From Thalassia testudinum (taxonomy: Eukaryota; Streptophyta; Magnoliopsida; Alismatales; Hydrocharitaceae), in the NCBI GenBank assembly GCA_037157565.1, contig JAZHRO010000002.1, forward strand, positions 34,864,501 through 34,928,500: a stretch of DNA of 64,000 nucleotides. The letters are read 5' to 3'. Positions 10,459-20,945 of this stretch are shown here, in pieces; the stretch's first letter is position 1; each line of letters starts with the position of its first letter. The notes beneath the pieces were generated by a model that made no database searches, had not been told where the DNA came from, and saw only the letters and a program-made list of their open reading frames with translations. The position numbers were made by a program, and so were the translations under genes.

Positions 10459-13112
10459 TGTTGACGTGCGAAACTCGATCGGGTTTTAACAGTTATTGCA
10501 TCGTAGTATAGGTGATCAAGCATCGTCAACAAATAAAAGTTTTTATTACTCGAAAACCAGAGTATCCGAGGTCGAACACAGGGAGCAATCAGAATTTACT
10601 ACTAATCTCAAATGTAATTGAACACTCTAATTTACTCAAAAGTTTAATTCAAATGCATTTAAAAAGTAATCCAGGAAAGAGTAAAATTGGACGTCTGATC
10701 ACAAGATCAGACGTCTTAAAAGTATTTTCCTCCTCCTTTGATTATTCTTCTTCTCTCTCCTGATTCTGATATTTCTTTCTTTCTCTGTAGTCTCTCTTCT
10801 GCCTTCTTCTTCTTCTTCCTTGGTTTCTATCTTGGCCTCTCTTCTTTCTTCTGTGAAGGCTTCTTCTTGCTTGGCTCTGCTATACTTCTTCTGCCTTGCT
10901 CAGCCTCTTCTTTAGAGTTTCTTCTTGTTTCTCCACCCTGCGGCTAAGTGTCAACTTCTTCGGCGCTCCGCTCGCCTGCACACAAGGGGAAGCAAAACCT
11001 ATCCTTCCCTTTACCTGCGCGTGTCTCTCTCTCTCTCTGTGAACCACTCTCAGGATGCTCACCCAGAGTTGGGTTAACGGGTCGGATCGTGTGCCCGTGA
11101 CCAGGCGCACCGGTGTGTGGGTGATGTGCAAGGTGTGCTCGGGGTCGGGTCGAATCGCACCAGATCCGCGTGGTGAAATCGCGGATGAGGCACCGTGAAG
11201 TAGGTGAGGGACCTCACCCCATGTGCATTCAGAGGCACTGAAACCACATGACAAAAACTATTTAAACCACTCCACCTCTTTGTGAGTCCACGATGTGGGA
11301 GTAAAGGTTGCTGCCTTCTCTCTCATGCCCGCAGCAGACCATGCCTTTGATTCCCTCAACTGCAGACTCTGTGGCGTCGCTCGCTGGACCAGATATCTTC
11401 GCAATGCCTCCCCGAGTGAGCTGCACTTGGAGCCTGGCTATCCTGAAGCCTAGAGCGAGCTTGGAGCTTCTTTGAGTCACCGTCAATGGCGGCAGGGGCT
11501 GGAGAACTGTCAGACACAAAACAAGCCTCTTGGCCTAATCAGATCACCGGGGGACCTTCGCCTTGGTACGGCAAAGGTGAAGGGCAAGGTGGCAGGCTGC
11601 AGGGTCACCCTGTGGTCGGATGGATGGGTGAGTTCGGGGGACCGTTGGGTAGGCGTAGCGGGTCTATAGATGGGTGGAGGATACTCAGTGAGGTGAGGTG
11701 GAGGTTATGTGATGGTCGGCGAGGTGTGTGGGGCTGCGGAGCGATGGGAGCGCCTCGTCGGAGGGTGGCCAGAGATGAGGAAGGTGATGGTGGACGGCGG
11801 CGGTCGAAGGGTCGATTGAGTGAAATACAGTGAGGAAATGAAAGAGGGGATAGAGGGGAATGATTTTAACCTACTTAAAGGGACGAAAGGGGCGGAGAGG
11901 CGGACGGCTGTACCTGCTGTCGCCGGAGAAGAAGATGCCCAATGGGGGAGGACGGCGGTGACGACGGGTCTGAGGCAGCGTGCGTGGGTATTGCGCGATG
12001 CGGAGGAGAATCAGGAAGAAGTCGCTGCCACTAGTTTTGTGGCAGAGCGAAGAGGAAAGGAAAGAAAGCTCGCCGGAGCTCGCTGGGTACCCTGGCCAGG
12101 AGGGAAGAGAGGAATCTGAGGTAGAATCCTGGCCAGGTCGAGCTGAAATTGAGCAGCCGGGTTTGGGGGTTCTTTTATAGGCACAGGCCATGTGTTCAAA
12201 GCTTGGAGGGAATGCCTTTGTCTCCGACGGCTCGCCGGAGAAGGAAAGTGGGTGGATACCCAAATCCCTCGTGCGTTCACACAAGAGATTGGGATCAAAT
12301 CAGGGATCATGGCTGTCCTCAAATGGAAGGGAATTCCTTAAAGAATCTCCCTTCCATTTCTGGGAGGGGATCTCTGAGGAATCAGAGAGTATTCCCTCTC
12401 TAATCCTCGCCGGAGCAGGATTATGCCCCAATAATGGTGGAAGGACCTGATTGCAAAGGTGGTGAGGAAGTTAGGGGCTCTCTGCGATGATTTTCAAAAG
12501 TTAGGGACCAAAATGTGATTTGGGTGTACTAAATTGCAAAGTAGGTCAAGATGACCTCCCCTTAGGTCCAACTTTGGTAAAAACCTAATTTTGACCTAAG
12601 GAATCCAATGGTGAAGTTGGATTTTAGGTTTGACCCTATTTAACAGGACATTTTGCGTAAAAACCCAAATTAGGTCAATTAATGAGCAAGGACCCTAATC
12701 TAGGTCAAACTAGGTTCCAAAGGCCAATTTGAATGTTCTAAACCCTAGAGGATATTTTTCCATGATTTTTAGAGGGTTTACTTGATTTTTATCCTGACCA
12801 AAACCTTGTTAATTTAAGCAGGTCTGTTTTAGGGTTACCAAATGTCATTTAATTTCTGGATTGCACATGAACCCATTTCTGATTGACTCAACCCACTTTT
12901 TATCTTATTTAGACCTTTTGACCTATGTTTTGCCTCTGAGAAATCCCGTTTATGTACTGCAATGGTAAAATTGCAGTTTTAACCTTTATTTCATGTTTTC
13001 TTCTCAGAACACTTATTTCTCCAATTAAGCCCTCTTCTAGGTTGTGTCGGAGCTTTTATTCTCTTTATTATGTCAAAATGAGCTAGTTATGGCTATGATG
13101 AGGCTCTCATCA
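10459..13112 (-). mobile_element. LTR A2, full length, 5' LTR on minus strand
   Basis: Full family-A LTR of 2654 bp. On the minus strand it starts TGATGAGAGCCTCATCA at 13112 and ends GTCAACA at 10459, followed by the primer-site-like sequence. In order it has an upstream (U3) part of about 0.93 kb, a TATA box (CTATAAAAG at 12180-12172), a GC-rich transcribed part, the snRNA-type promoter pair (11258-11301), a purine-rich tract near 10740-10900 and the 3' motif GTTCGACCTCGGATACTCTG. Length and order agree with A3 and A5. Confidence 0.85.
11260..11301 (-). promoter_or_regulatory. snRNA-type promoter pair (USE + TATA) in LTR A2
   Basis: On the minus strand CTCCCACATCG (11301-11291) differs from the USE consensus RTCCCACATCG in one base. 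It is followed after exactly 24 bp by TTTAAAT (11266-11260). In plants this spacing is typical of Pol III snRNA genes such as U6, while Pol II snRNA genes have about ten bp more. The next TTTT downstream, after the T-run at the TATA box itself, is in GGTTTTGC at about 10993-11000. Confidence 0.65.
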
Positions 13113-13438
13113 GCCGCTAATGCGGATTAGCAGTCCATGAATTTCGAGCCCAAATAATTGGGAAAATGTTATGATGAGGCTTGGGAAAATCTATAGCCAA
13201 ATGCCACAGAAGAAAGATAGATAATTACGGGTGCCTAGAAGAAATGAAGGTGAAGGCATCCTGAAGAGGAGATGGAAAATGTGGGTGGTTGGGGTATGGG
13301 TGGAGTCGTGTGGGGTAAAATCATATGGGTCTTGATAATGGTGATGAATGGAAGGCATGACCCAAGTGATGTGGTCAGATTTGGAGATCAAGGTCCAGTG
13401 ATCAGTCTCTGTCTCTACCAAAGATGTTTGGGTATCAT
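13113..13438. other. Unassigned spacer between LTRs A2 and C1
   Basis: About 326 bp between two LTR ends. I see no LTR motif, no coding similarity and no repeat elsewhere in the window. A minus-strand frame runs through it (13191-13454) but overlaps the LTR end and looks accidental. This may be old target DNA. Confidence 0.4.
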
Positions 13439-15507
13439 TGATAACGGATTTCACACGGTTTGTTAATTAGGTCGTTGTAACGCATAAAATCGATCAACTC
13501 TTAAATTTATATTCCTAGATAGGGGAGTATCTAGGGTCGTCCAAGGAGGCCAAATGTTTGCAAAAGTGATTCTCTTTCTTGGAATACAAATCTCAACTTT
13601 CTTTTTGGTATTTTTCAATATATCATTTTTTTGTTTTTAAATTAAGACAACATGCGAAATGGTGGCGGGAAGGTGATTTACACTTCAATTTAAAATACTA
13701 CTTCTAAGTGGCAAGTAGAGCCTTTCCCTAAGCTCACTCTAGGCAAGTGGAGGCCTAGAGTAATTAGGGAGAGGGAGTGAAGAATGCTAAAAATAAAGCA
13801 AGTAGAAATGTAAATAAGAAATTGCAAAGAAGGCAACTAGATTAATGAAAAGTGTTTTACAAAAAGGCCTAGTAGAGGAATGCTTCTACTACTAGAAAAA
13901 TTAAAATAAAGAAAGGCAAACACAAATCCTCTAGATAGATGGTGAAGAAGAGGGCTTCTTGCTCCATGGTTGGTGGCTCCCAATCTTGAAAAGAATCCTT
14001 CAACTCCTTCCTTGCTGTGCTTCGCTAAGGTGATGTCCTCCAAGGCAAGCCCTAAGGGGGCGTGCCCTAAGCTTCTCTCCAAGGGTGGACGTCCACCCTA
14101 GGTCCTTCTCCCTTGCCTGGCCATCCTCCTTGAAGTGGAAGAGTCCTCCTCCTTGGCGTGGCCCAAGTTGAAGAGAGTGGGGAAAAAAAGGCACCAAAAG
14201 GGCTGGTGATGTGCCCCTTTAATCTCCTTCTCTACTCCTTCTTGGCTGTAGGTATAGGTCGTTTAGGTAGCAAAATACACTAATGAAGGATGGGAATTAT
14301 GTGGTGGTAGGGTAGGGTATTTATAGGATGGGAAGGGGGATGGTTATGGTGTTTTTTTGGAGGGAAATGAAGGGGTGCTTGGATATTTTTGGAGGGAAAA
14401 ATGGGAGGGAAATGAAGAGGTGCCTTAGTTTTCCCTCCAAAAATGCCTTCTAGAAGGCAATTTTGGAGGGAAAAAATGGAGGGTGGAGATGGGTTTTGAT
14501 GGTGGATGTAGGGTGGTGATGGAAGGGATAGTTGGCACCAAAATAAAGTAGGAGTAGGTGGTCTTTTTGCTGGAGCTTAGGTAGTAGGGTAGTAGGTTTT
14601 GGTGCCATGGAGGTGGACTAGCTAAGTTAAGCAGCTTAGCTAGCTTAGCTAGTAGGGAGTAGAGTTGGAGGCATTTGGAGCTAGGGTTTTCAGGGAGAAG
14701 AGCTGGAGGTAGTCATCTTGAGCTGCACTAGAGCTGGTGGTTGTTGAAGAGAGCTACAAGGAGCTACCTTAGCTGGCTTGGCTTGCTAGTTCTTTGCTAG
14801 CTACTAAGCCAAGCTAAAGCAAGCTGGCTTCTGCTGAAAGGAGCTGAGGTGAGCTGGGTCTAATGCTCCCGGGGAGGATCAAGCTGGGTGAGGCAGCTAA
14901 GGTAGCTTAACTCATCTGAGTTGAGCTAAGCTGAGTCCCCGAGAGCTAGACTTGAGCTTCCTAAGCAGGATTGAAGTCATCTTTAGCTGGCCGGAGTTGA
15001 GTAGAACTGGATGTAGCTGGACTTGAGCTGGGGTGAACTCCAGTCAACTCAGTTGAGCTAGCTAGAGCTCCCTGTGGACTAGTGGGAGCTGAGATGAGCT
15101 AGACTCAGCTAAGTTGAGCTGGATCTGAGCTGACTTGAGCTAGGGTGAGCTAAGATGAACTCTCTTGAGCTGCCATTCAGCTGAGATTAGCTGAATGGAG
15201 CTGGGATGAGCTAACCCTAGTTCAAGTGAGCTAGGTTCCAGCTGTGGTGAGCTAGATCAAGCTGAGTTCCAGCTAGTCTGGGCTTCTCCTTCACCATTTG
15301 CCTTCTTGAGTGCTAGGGTTTTAGGGATCTGTATATCTGTACATCCCTAACACTCACAAAAACATATCAAACAGACAATAAAAAATGCAATGCATGCCTA
15401 ACCTAAATTATGTCTAAATGTAACCCAAAAAACCCATTTGCGGAGTAAAATCCTAAGAGTTAGGTTTGTTTTAATGCATAAGAATGATGATAAACTGGCG
15501 TTTATCA
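13439..15507 (-). mobile_element. LTR C1, 3' LTR of a gag-PR-only element
   Basis: LTR of 2069 bp. On the minus strand it starts TGATAAACGCC at 15507, preceded by the polypurine tract GCATGGGGGTG, and ends AAATCCGTTATCA at 13439. A TATA box (TATAAATA) is at 14325-14318 on the minus strand. The U3 part at about 14625-15275 is packed with AGCT-containing words. A second copy (C2) lies at 45804-47735. Its internal region continues to the right as far as 21590, interrupted by the solo LTR A3. Confidence 0.8.
14625..15275. repeat. AGCT-rich low-complexity domain of LTR C1
   Basis: GAGCT/AGCTA/AGCTG words recur roughly every 8-15 bases over about 650 bp, in irregular order rather than as a fixed tandem unit. 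The C2 LTR has the same domain at about 46905-47515, and the two can be aligned (for example around GAGCTAGCTAGAGCTCCC), so the domain was already in the family ancestor. Confidence 0.7.
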
Positions 15508-17176
15508 CACCCCCATGCTTATCTTTTGCTAGTCTCTTAGCAAAACTTCAATTTTTTGAAAAATGGAATTTTTGGGAAATCTAATTTTTTCGACTTTTGA
15601 GGAGAAAAGAGATTAAGGGACCTTGGTAGATTAAAACACAGGAGGTACGGGATTTGTTAAAGATAAACATCGGGATTTATTTTTGGATCCAACCATTAGA
15701 CAGAACGGGATTAATATATCCTCCAAAAACTTCACAAATTAACTCCTTGTTAATTCAGATGACTTGAAATTTTTGTTTTTAGGATTTTTCTGGCTCATGA
15801 TTCTGATTCGCAACTTGCAAAAATCCTTTAAAGCCTTATGTTTGTGCTTGTGAAAAGCCAACATTTATAGGGGCATGTTAATTTATTTATTTATTCTTTT
15901 TTTTTTCTCCCCAATGCTTATTATCAGCTTAGTCTTACAACAGATGTGTCGGGATCATCATTCCCGTTACCAATCCTCGAGGGGGCTCTGGCGCCAGTAC
16001 TTTGGGATAGCACTGTCCATGACACCACCCAGGAGCTCACAACCCCAAAACACAATGCGGTGTAAAGGGGCGCTCCAAGTAAACTCAAGCTCTTGCTCCG
16101 ACACTATAGATAGAGCACCGTCCAAGACACTTAAGCTGCTAAAATGCGCTTTAATGCTCCGTCTAAAGGTATGAAATATAGATATGGAGCAACGCTGAGG
16201 CGGTAACATGTTGACATCGCGTCCTCAAAGGAGGCATTTTCCTCCTTCTCGGCGATGGGAACTCAAACCAATGATCTATTTCAGACTTTTACTAAGTTCA
16301 AACACGGAAGTTTTTTAAATTTTTAGTTATTTTTAAGTGTTGGCTTGTGTGTGAAAATTGACACAAGAAATTTCTCAAGACATGCAAGTTTTTGAATCAG
16401 AAACTAAGCCAAATACTTTCCACATTACAAAATAGGATCAAGTCACCTGAACTATCATGAGTTCAGGTGGAATTTTTAGAGAAGGATATCTGATCTAGTC
16501 TAAAATAGACCCTGAAATTCTAATGATCAGATCCACATCCTCTTCCCTAGTTTGTTAAAGATTAAATCCCATAGTACCAAAAGTGAATTTTTCGACCTTA
16601 GTCTCGATTTCAAAATTTTTCCTCAAAAAGTTCTCAACATTTTTTTCTTTTGGGTATGCAAGCAGGAAAATAAAATAACTAAAGAAAGATGCATGTTTTT
16701 AGGTTTTGAAAATCCTATATCGATCGTCAAATTTTAAAACCACCCCCCTATGGTTAAGATATGTCATGTCCTCATGCATTAGGAGGGAAAAGGGATCACC
16801 TTAGTGAAGAATGGTCAGGTTTAGGATGATCAAAACATGGAAAAAGAAGAAAAAAGGGAAAGCAACAAAAAATGATGGGTTACCTCCCATCCAGTGCTAT
16901 CTTTTACGCCATTCAGCCGGGCGTGAAGGTATGCACGGAAGACGAAAAATCATGTAAATAGTTGGACACTTGAATGTATTTAATAAAAGTGTCTTCCTCA
17001 AGATCCCTAAAAAGATGAGTGGTAAAGATAAAGGGATCAAAATAAAATAGAGAAATGGAAAAAGGACCCAGGTCTGGCCATGGTTTGAATTGATGATGAA
17101 AGCCAAACTCAAGTGGATCAGGTGGTAGGTCCAATAGAAAAGCGAGGGGAAAGGAGTTAGTGAGATGCAGGATGGG
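15508..17176 (-). other. 3' non-coding region of the C element
   Basis: Reading on the minus strand from 17176 it holds the end of the post-PR frame, then a GGGAGGTAACCCA motif at 16883-16895 typical of the end of pol in Tat/Athila elements. The block ATGCATGAGGACATG plus a G-run follows at 16741-16780, then about 1.2 kb of non-coding sequence ending in the polypurine tract at 15508-15519. No RT, RNase H or IN motif is present. Confidence 0.65.
17172..17176 (+). repeat. Target site duplication, left copy (ATGGG)
   Basis: ATGGG directly precedes the TG of LTR A3; an identical ATGGG follows its end at 19900-19904. Five bases is the normal duplication for Ty3/gypsy integrase. Confidence 0.9.
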
Positions 17177-18113
17177 TGATGAGAGCCTCATCATGAGCCA
17201 TAACTAGCTCATTTTGACCCAATAAAGAAGATAAAAGGTCCTACATAACCTAGAAGAAGGCCTAAATGAAGGAATAAGTGTTCTGAGAAGAAAACATGAA
17301 ATAAAGGTTAAAACTACAATTTTACCATTGCAGTACATAAATGGGATTTATCAGAGTCAAAACATAGGTCAAATGGTCTAAATGAGATAAAAAGTGGGTT
17401 GAATCAATCAGAAATGGGTTCGTGTGCAATGTAGGAATTAAATGACATTTGGTAACCCTAAAACAGACCCGCTTAAATCAACAAGGTTTCGGCCAGGATA
17501 AAAATCAAGTAAACCATATAAAAATCATGGAAAAATATCCTCTAGGGTTTAGAACATTCAATTTGGCCGTTGGAACCCAGTTTGACCTAGATTAGGGTCC
17601 TAGTTCATCAATTAACCAAATTTGGGTTTTTACGCAAAATATCCAGTCAAACATGGTCAAACCTAAAATCCAACTTCACCATTGTATTCCTTAGGTCAAA
17701 ATTAGGTTTGTACCAAAATTTGGACCTAAGGGGAGGTCATCTTGACCTACTTTGCAATTCAGTACACCCAAATCACATTTTGGTCCCTAACTTTTGAAAA
17801 TCATCGCATAGAGCCCCCTAACTTCCTTGCCACCTTTGCAATCAAGTCCTTCTGCCATTATTGGGGCAGAATCCTTCTCCGACAAGGATTAGAGGGGGAA
17901 TACTCTCTAATTCCTCAGAGATCCCCTCCCAGAAATGGAAGGGAGATTCTCTGAGGAATTCCCTTCCATCTAAGGCCAATCTTGATCCCTGGTGTGAATC
18001 CAATCGCCCATGCGAACGCACGAGGGATTTGGGTATCCACCCACTTTCCTTCTCCGGCGAGCCATCGGAGACGATGGCGTGCCCTCCACGCTCTGAAAGC
18101 ATGGCCCAGTGAC

Positions 18114-18121
18114 TATAAAAG
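18114..18121 (+). promoter_or_regulatory. Main TATA box of LTR A3
   Basis: TATAAAAG about 940 bp inside the LTR, followed by a pyrimidine-rich and GC-rich region. The same box is found in A2 (12180-12172), A4 (25279-25286), A5 (35913-35920), A6 (44192-44199) and, changed, in A1 and A7. It is the likely Pol II promoter. Confidence 0.65.
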
Positions 18122-19017
18122 AACCACCAAACCCGGCCGCTCATTTTTAGCTTGACTTAGCCGGACTTCCACATCAACTTCTTCTCTTTCTTCTCCATCC
18201 AAGTACCCAGCGAGCTCCGGGGAGCTTCCCCTCCCCTCCCTCTTCGCTCTGCCACAAAACCAGTGGCAGAGTCATCTCCCTGATTCTCCTCCGCGTCGCG
18301 CAATACCCGCGCACGCCGCCTCAACCCCGTCGTTGCTGCCGTCTTCCTCCACTGGGTAGCTTCTTCTCCGGCGACAGTAGGTACAACTATCCGCCTCTCC
18401 GTCCCCCTTCGTCCCTGTAAGTAGGTTAGAAGTGTTCCACATCTTCCCCTCTCTCTTTTCCCCCTTTTATTTCATTTAATTGCCCCTCAACCGTCGCTGA
18501 CCACCTCCATCTTCCTCGCCTCCGACCGACCTCCGGTGAGCCGTCCCCACCATTCCGCCCCTCCACACGACTCGCCAACCATCTTATAAGCTCCGCCTCA
18601 CCACAAGGAACAACCTCCGCCCATCCGCCATCCCTCTATGCCTCCACCACAGTCCCCCGAACACACCCACACCCCCGGCCACAGGTTGACCAAGGCACGC
18701 ACGCCTAGGCCATCCCACAGCCTGCCACATGGCTCACCACCTTCGTCGTGCCACGGCGAAGGTGCCCAGCTGGTTTGATTAGGCCAATATGCCGTATTTG
18801 TGTTTGACAGGATTCTAGCCCCTACCGCCATTGACGGTTGGAGCAGCTCCAAGCTTCAGCAGCTTCAGTCGTCAGGACCTCCAGGCTTCAGGTGCAGCGG
18901 ACTCGGGCAAGCAGTGCGAAGTGATCTGGCCCAGCAAGGAGTGCAGTGACGTCCGCAGCCTTGAAAATCGAAGAAGAATCGTCTGCGGGCACGCGCGGGA
19001 GCGGGGCAGGACTAATA

Positions 19018-19059
19018 GTCCCACATCGGCGAGATACGAGGCGCGGGTATGCTTTAAAT
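19018..19059 (+). promoter_or_regulatory. snRNA-type promoter pair (USE + TATA) in LTR A3
   Basis: GTCCCACATCG at 19018-19028 is an exact match to the plant snRNA upstream sequence element. After 24 bp comes TTTAAAT at 19053-19059. The pair lies about 0.9 kb downstream of the main TATA box. Past the T-run that follows the TATA box, no TTTT occurs before GGTTTTGC (T-run 19321-19324), so a Pol III transcript started here would be about 240 nt. It would include the perfect hairpin arms GGTGAGG/CCTCACC at about 19098-19115. Confidence 0.65.
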
Positions 19060-19899
19060 TATTTTTGTGTTATTATCTCTTCGCCTCCGAACGCACAGGG
19101 GTGAGGTCCCTCACCTTATCCCATGCTCGCCTCGTCCGCTGTTTCACCTCGCGGATCTGGTGGGCTCTGACCCGACCCAACCTGAGCACTCCTCGCGCAT
19201 CACCCACCTGCCGGTGCGCCTGGTCCCGGGTGCGAAATCCGACCCGATTACTCGTGGCTCTGGGAGAGCATCCTTGAGTGAATTTCAGAGAGTGACGTTC
19301 GGGTAGAGGGACAGGGTAGGTTTTGCTTTCCCGTTGTGCAGGCAGGCTGGTTGAAGAAGAGAGACCTAGCCGCAAAGAGAAGAAGCAGAAGAAGAAGCTG
19401 AGCGAAGAAGAGAAGAGAAGGAAGAAAGAGAGACTGCAGAGAGAAAGGACTATAAGAAAAGGAGCGAAGGCAGGAAGAAGACCCTGTAGATCTGAAGGAA
19501 GAAGTAGAGACTGCTGAGAAGAAGACAGAAAGAGAAGAAGCAAAGGCAAGGAAGAAGAAGAAGCCTTCGCAGAGAGAGAAGAGAAAGAAGAAGAAAGACC
19601 AAGATAGGAAGAAGGATTGCAGAGAAAGAAGAAAGCAAAAGAAAAAGGGAAAACACTTTTAATTTCACTCTTTTGTCATAATTACTTTTTTAACCGCATA
19701 TATTCATATTTGAATTCAAGTTTTGAGTAAATTAGAGTGTTCAGTTACATTTGAGATTAGTAGTAAATTCAAATTTCTCCCTGTGTTCGACCTCGGATAC
19801 TCTGGTTTTCGAGTAATAAAATTCTCTATTTGTTTGAATGCTTTGTCGGCTATATTACAACGTGACATTCTTTAAAACCCGATCGAGAGCGAATAAACA

Positions 19900-19904
19900 A
19901 TGGG
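19900..19904 (+). repeat. Target site duplication, right copy (ATGGG)
   Basis: Identical to 17172-17176 and directly after the LTR end. Confidence 0.9.
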
Positions 19905-20166
19905 TGAAGTTAGTGTGGATATTTTTGGTGAAAAAATAGGAAGATGAAAGGGGGAAAGTCAAACCCTAGTTGATCTGGAAAGTCTTGGACCACATAATTA
20001 TCCTTAGATAAGAATCAATAAAATCTAGATCAATAGTGGTCAAAGGTGAATGAGATTTGATCAACATAGACTTCTCAAATACTGCTTTCATTTTATTATC
20101 AGTGTCCTCAAAAATTTTGTGATCAATGGACCTCTTGGAAGCTTGAAATAAATCTAATGAGAAGGT
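19905..20166 (-). other. Post-protease segment of the C element
   Basis: This segment joins the protease stop at 20167 to the insertion site of A3; without A3 it continues into 17176-15508. Short frames only. It confirms that gag-PR is followed directly by the 3' region and that pol is absent. Confidence 0.6.
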
Positions 20167-20592
20167 CTAGTTACTGCAAATTATATTCATTTTCCCAGAA
20201 TGAGAATTGATATTAGCTGTTGCCATAGTCAGAAAAGGTCTTCCAATTATAGCATTAATGAGAGCCTTAGGTACCTCTATGTCAAGGACCAGAAAATTTA
20301 CCGAAAATAGACAATTCTGGACCTTGATGATACTATCCTCAACAACTCCCCACGGTTGAATGGTAGATCGATCTTCCAATTGAAATTGAACCTTAGTAGG
20401 TTTTAAATCACTGAATCGAAATTCCTCAAATAAGACCGGGGGGATGAGATTACTAGAGGTACCTAAGTTGAGAGGGGCGTGAAAAAAAATGGTGTCAGTT
20501 ATGACAACTGAGATGAGTGATGTGCCCTGGTCCTTTTTTGTGAAAGGCAGCGTGCTCTGAAAAACTGAGCTGGCTGTCTTTGAAAGGACCAA
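20167..20592 (-). pseudogene. Aspartic protease (PR) of the C element
   Basis: The 141-codon frame holds a retropepsin-like domain. The active-site stretch is LNLGTSSNLIP (about residues 41-51), then a VQFQLEDRST strand and, about 70 residues on, IIGRPFLTMA. As in the fragment at 1-946, the catalytic Asp is replaced by Asn (codon AAC), so the enzyme as written should be inactive. The frame starts at a TTG and ends at a normal stop. It lies just downstream of gag-like frames on the same strand. Compare the protease at 37992-38444, which keeps Asp. Confidence 0.85.
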
Positions 20593-20604
20593 CCTTTCTA
20601 GATT

Positions 20605-20898
20605 CTAATCATGTCCTTTTGAAGTAAATTTTTTAGAGGCATGGGGAGAATCTAGGAAGGAAATATTCCTCTCGACTTGCTCAAATAAGTCCAAAGGATT
20701 GTGGTCAAAGGACTCTGGTTTTGGATTGTTGGATTGCAATTTTTGAGAGTGGGAAATAGGGTTTGAATCAGGTGTTTTTGGGATTTCTTTTTCTTCTTCC
20801 TTATTGAGGTTAGGGGAGTCAATCTGCATTAGTTGAGAATCAGTTTCATCATTTGAATGTGAAGGCCTTAAATCCATGGTGGTTTCCTCACTTCTCAA
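20605..20898 (-). pseudogene. gag-PR linker of the C element
   Basis: A 97-codon frame rich in Ser, Asn, Glu and Lys. It contains the segment DLFEQVERNISFLDSPHASK, which resembles the conserved linker before PR in the element at 37900-38000 (LVKLFEQVQINIPLIDAIRH). It ends with a stop 12 bases before the protease frame; a frameshift or stop separates the two. Confidence 0.65.
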
Positions 20899-20945
20899 AG
20901 TTCTGCATACACAGCTTGGTGATCACTGGGAGGAGGTGGGGGGGC

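Larger units (their letters stand above)
17177..19899 (+). mobile_element. Solo LTR A3 with perfect 5-bp target duplication
   Basis: Family-A LTR of 2723 bp starting TGATGAGAGCCTCATCA and ending GCGAATAAACA. No primer site or polypurine tract is attached, and the 5-bp flanks ATGGG are identical, so this is a solo LTR left by recombination between two LTRs of an inserted element. The main TATA box (TATAAAAG) is at 18114-18121, the snRNA-type pair at 19018-19059 and the GAA-rich tract at about 19355-19650. It interrupts the internal region of the C element, so it is younger than that element. Confidence 0.95.

Noticed and set aside
11820..12403. Several frames of 60-137 codons in LTR A2, and equivalents in A3, A5 and A7
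   Set aside because: Not conserved in frame between LTR copies; they are shadows of the GC-rich transcribed part of the LTR.
19073..19668. Ser/Leu-rich frames over the purine-rich tract of LTR A3 (equivalents at 10738-10947, 36995-37357 and 50510-50854)
   Set aside because: Low-complexity translation of GAA/TTC repeats, in LTR sequence.
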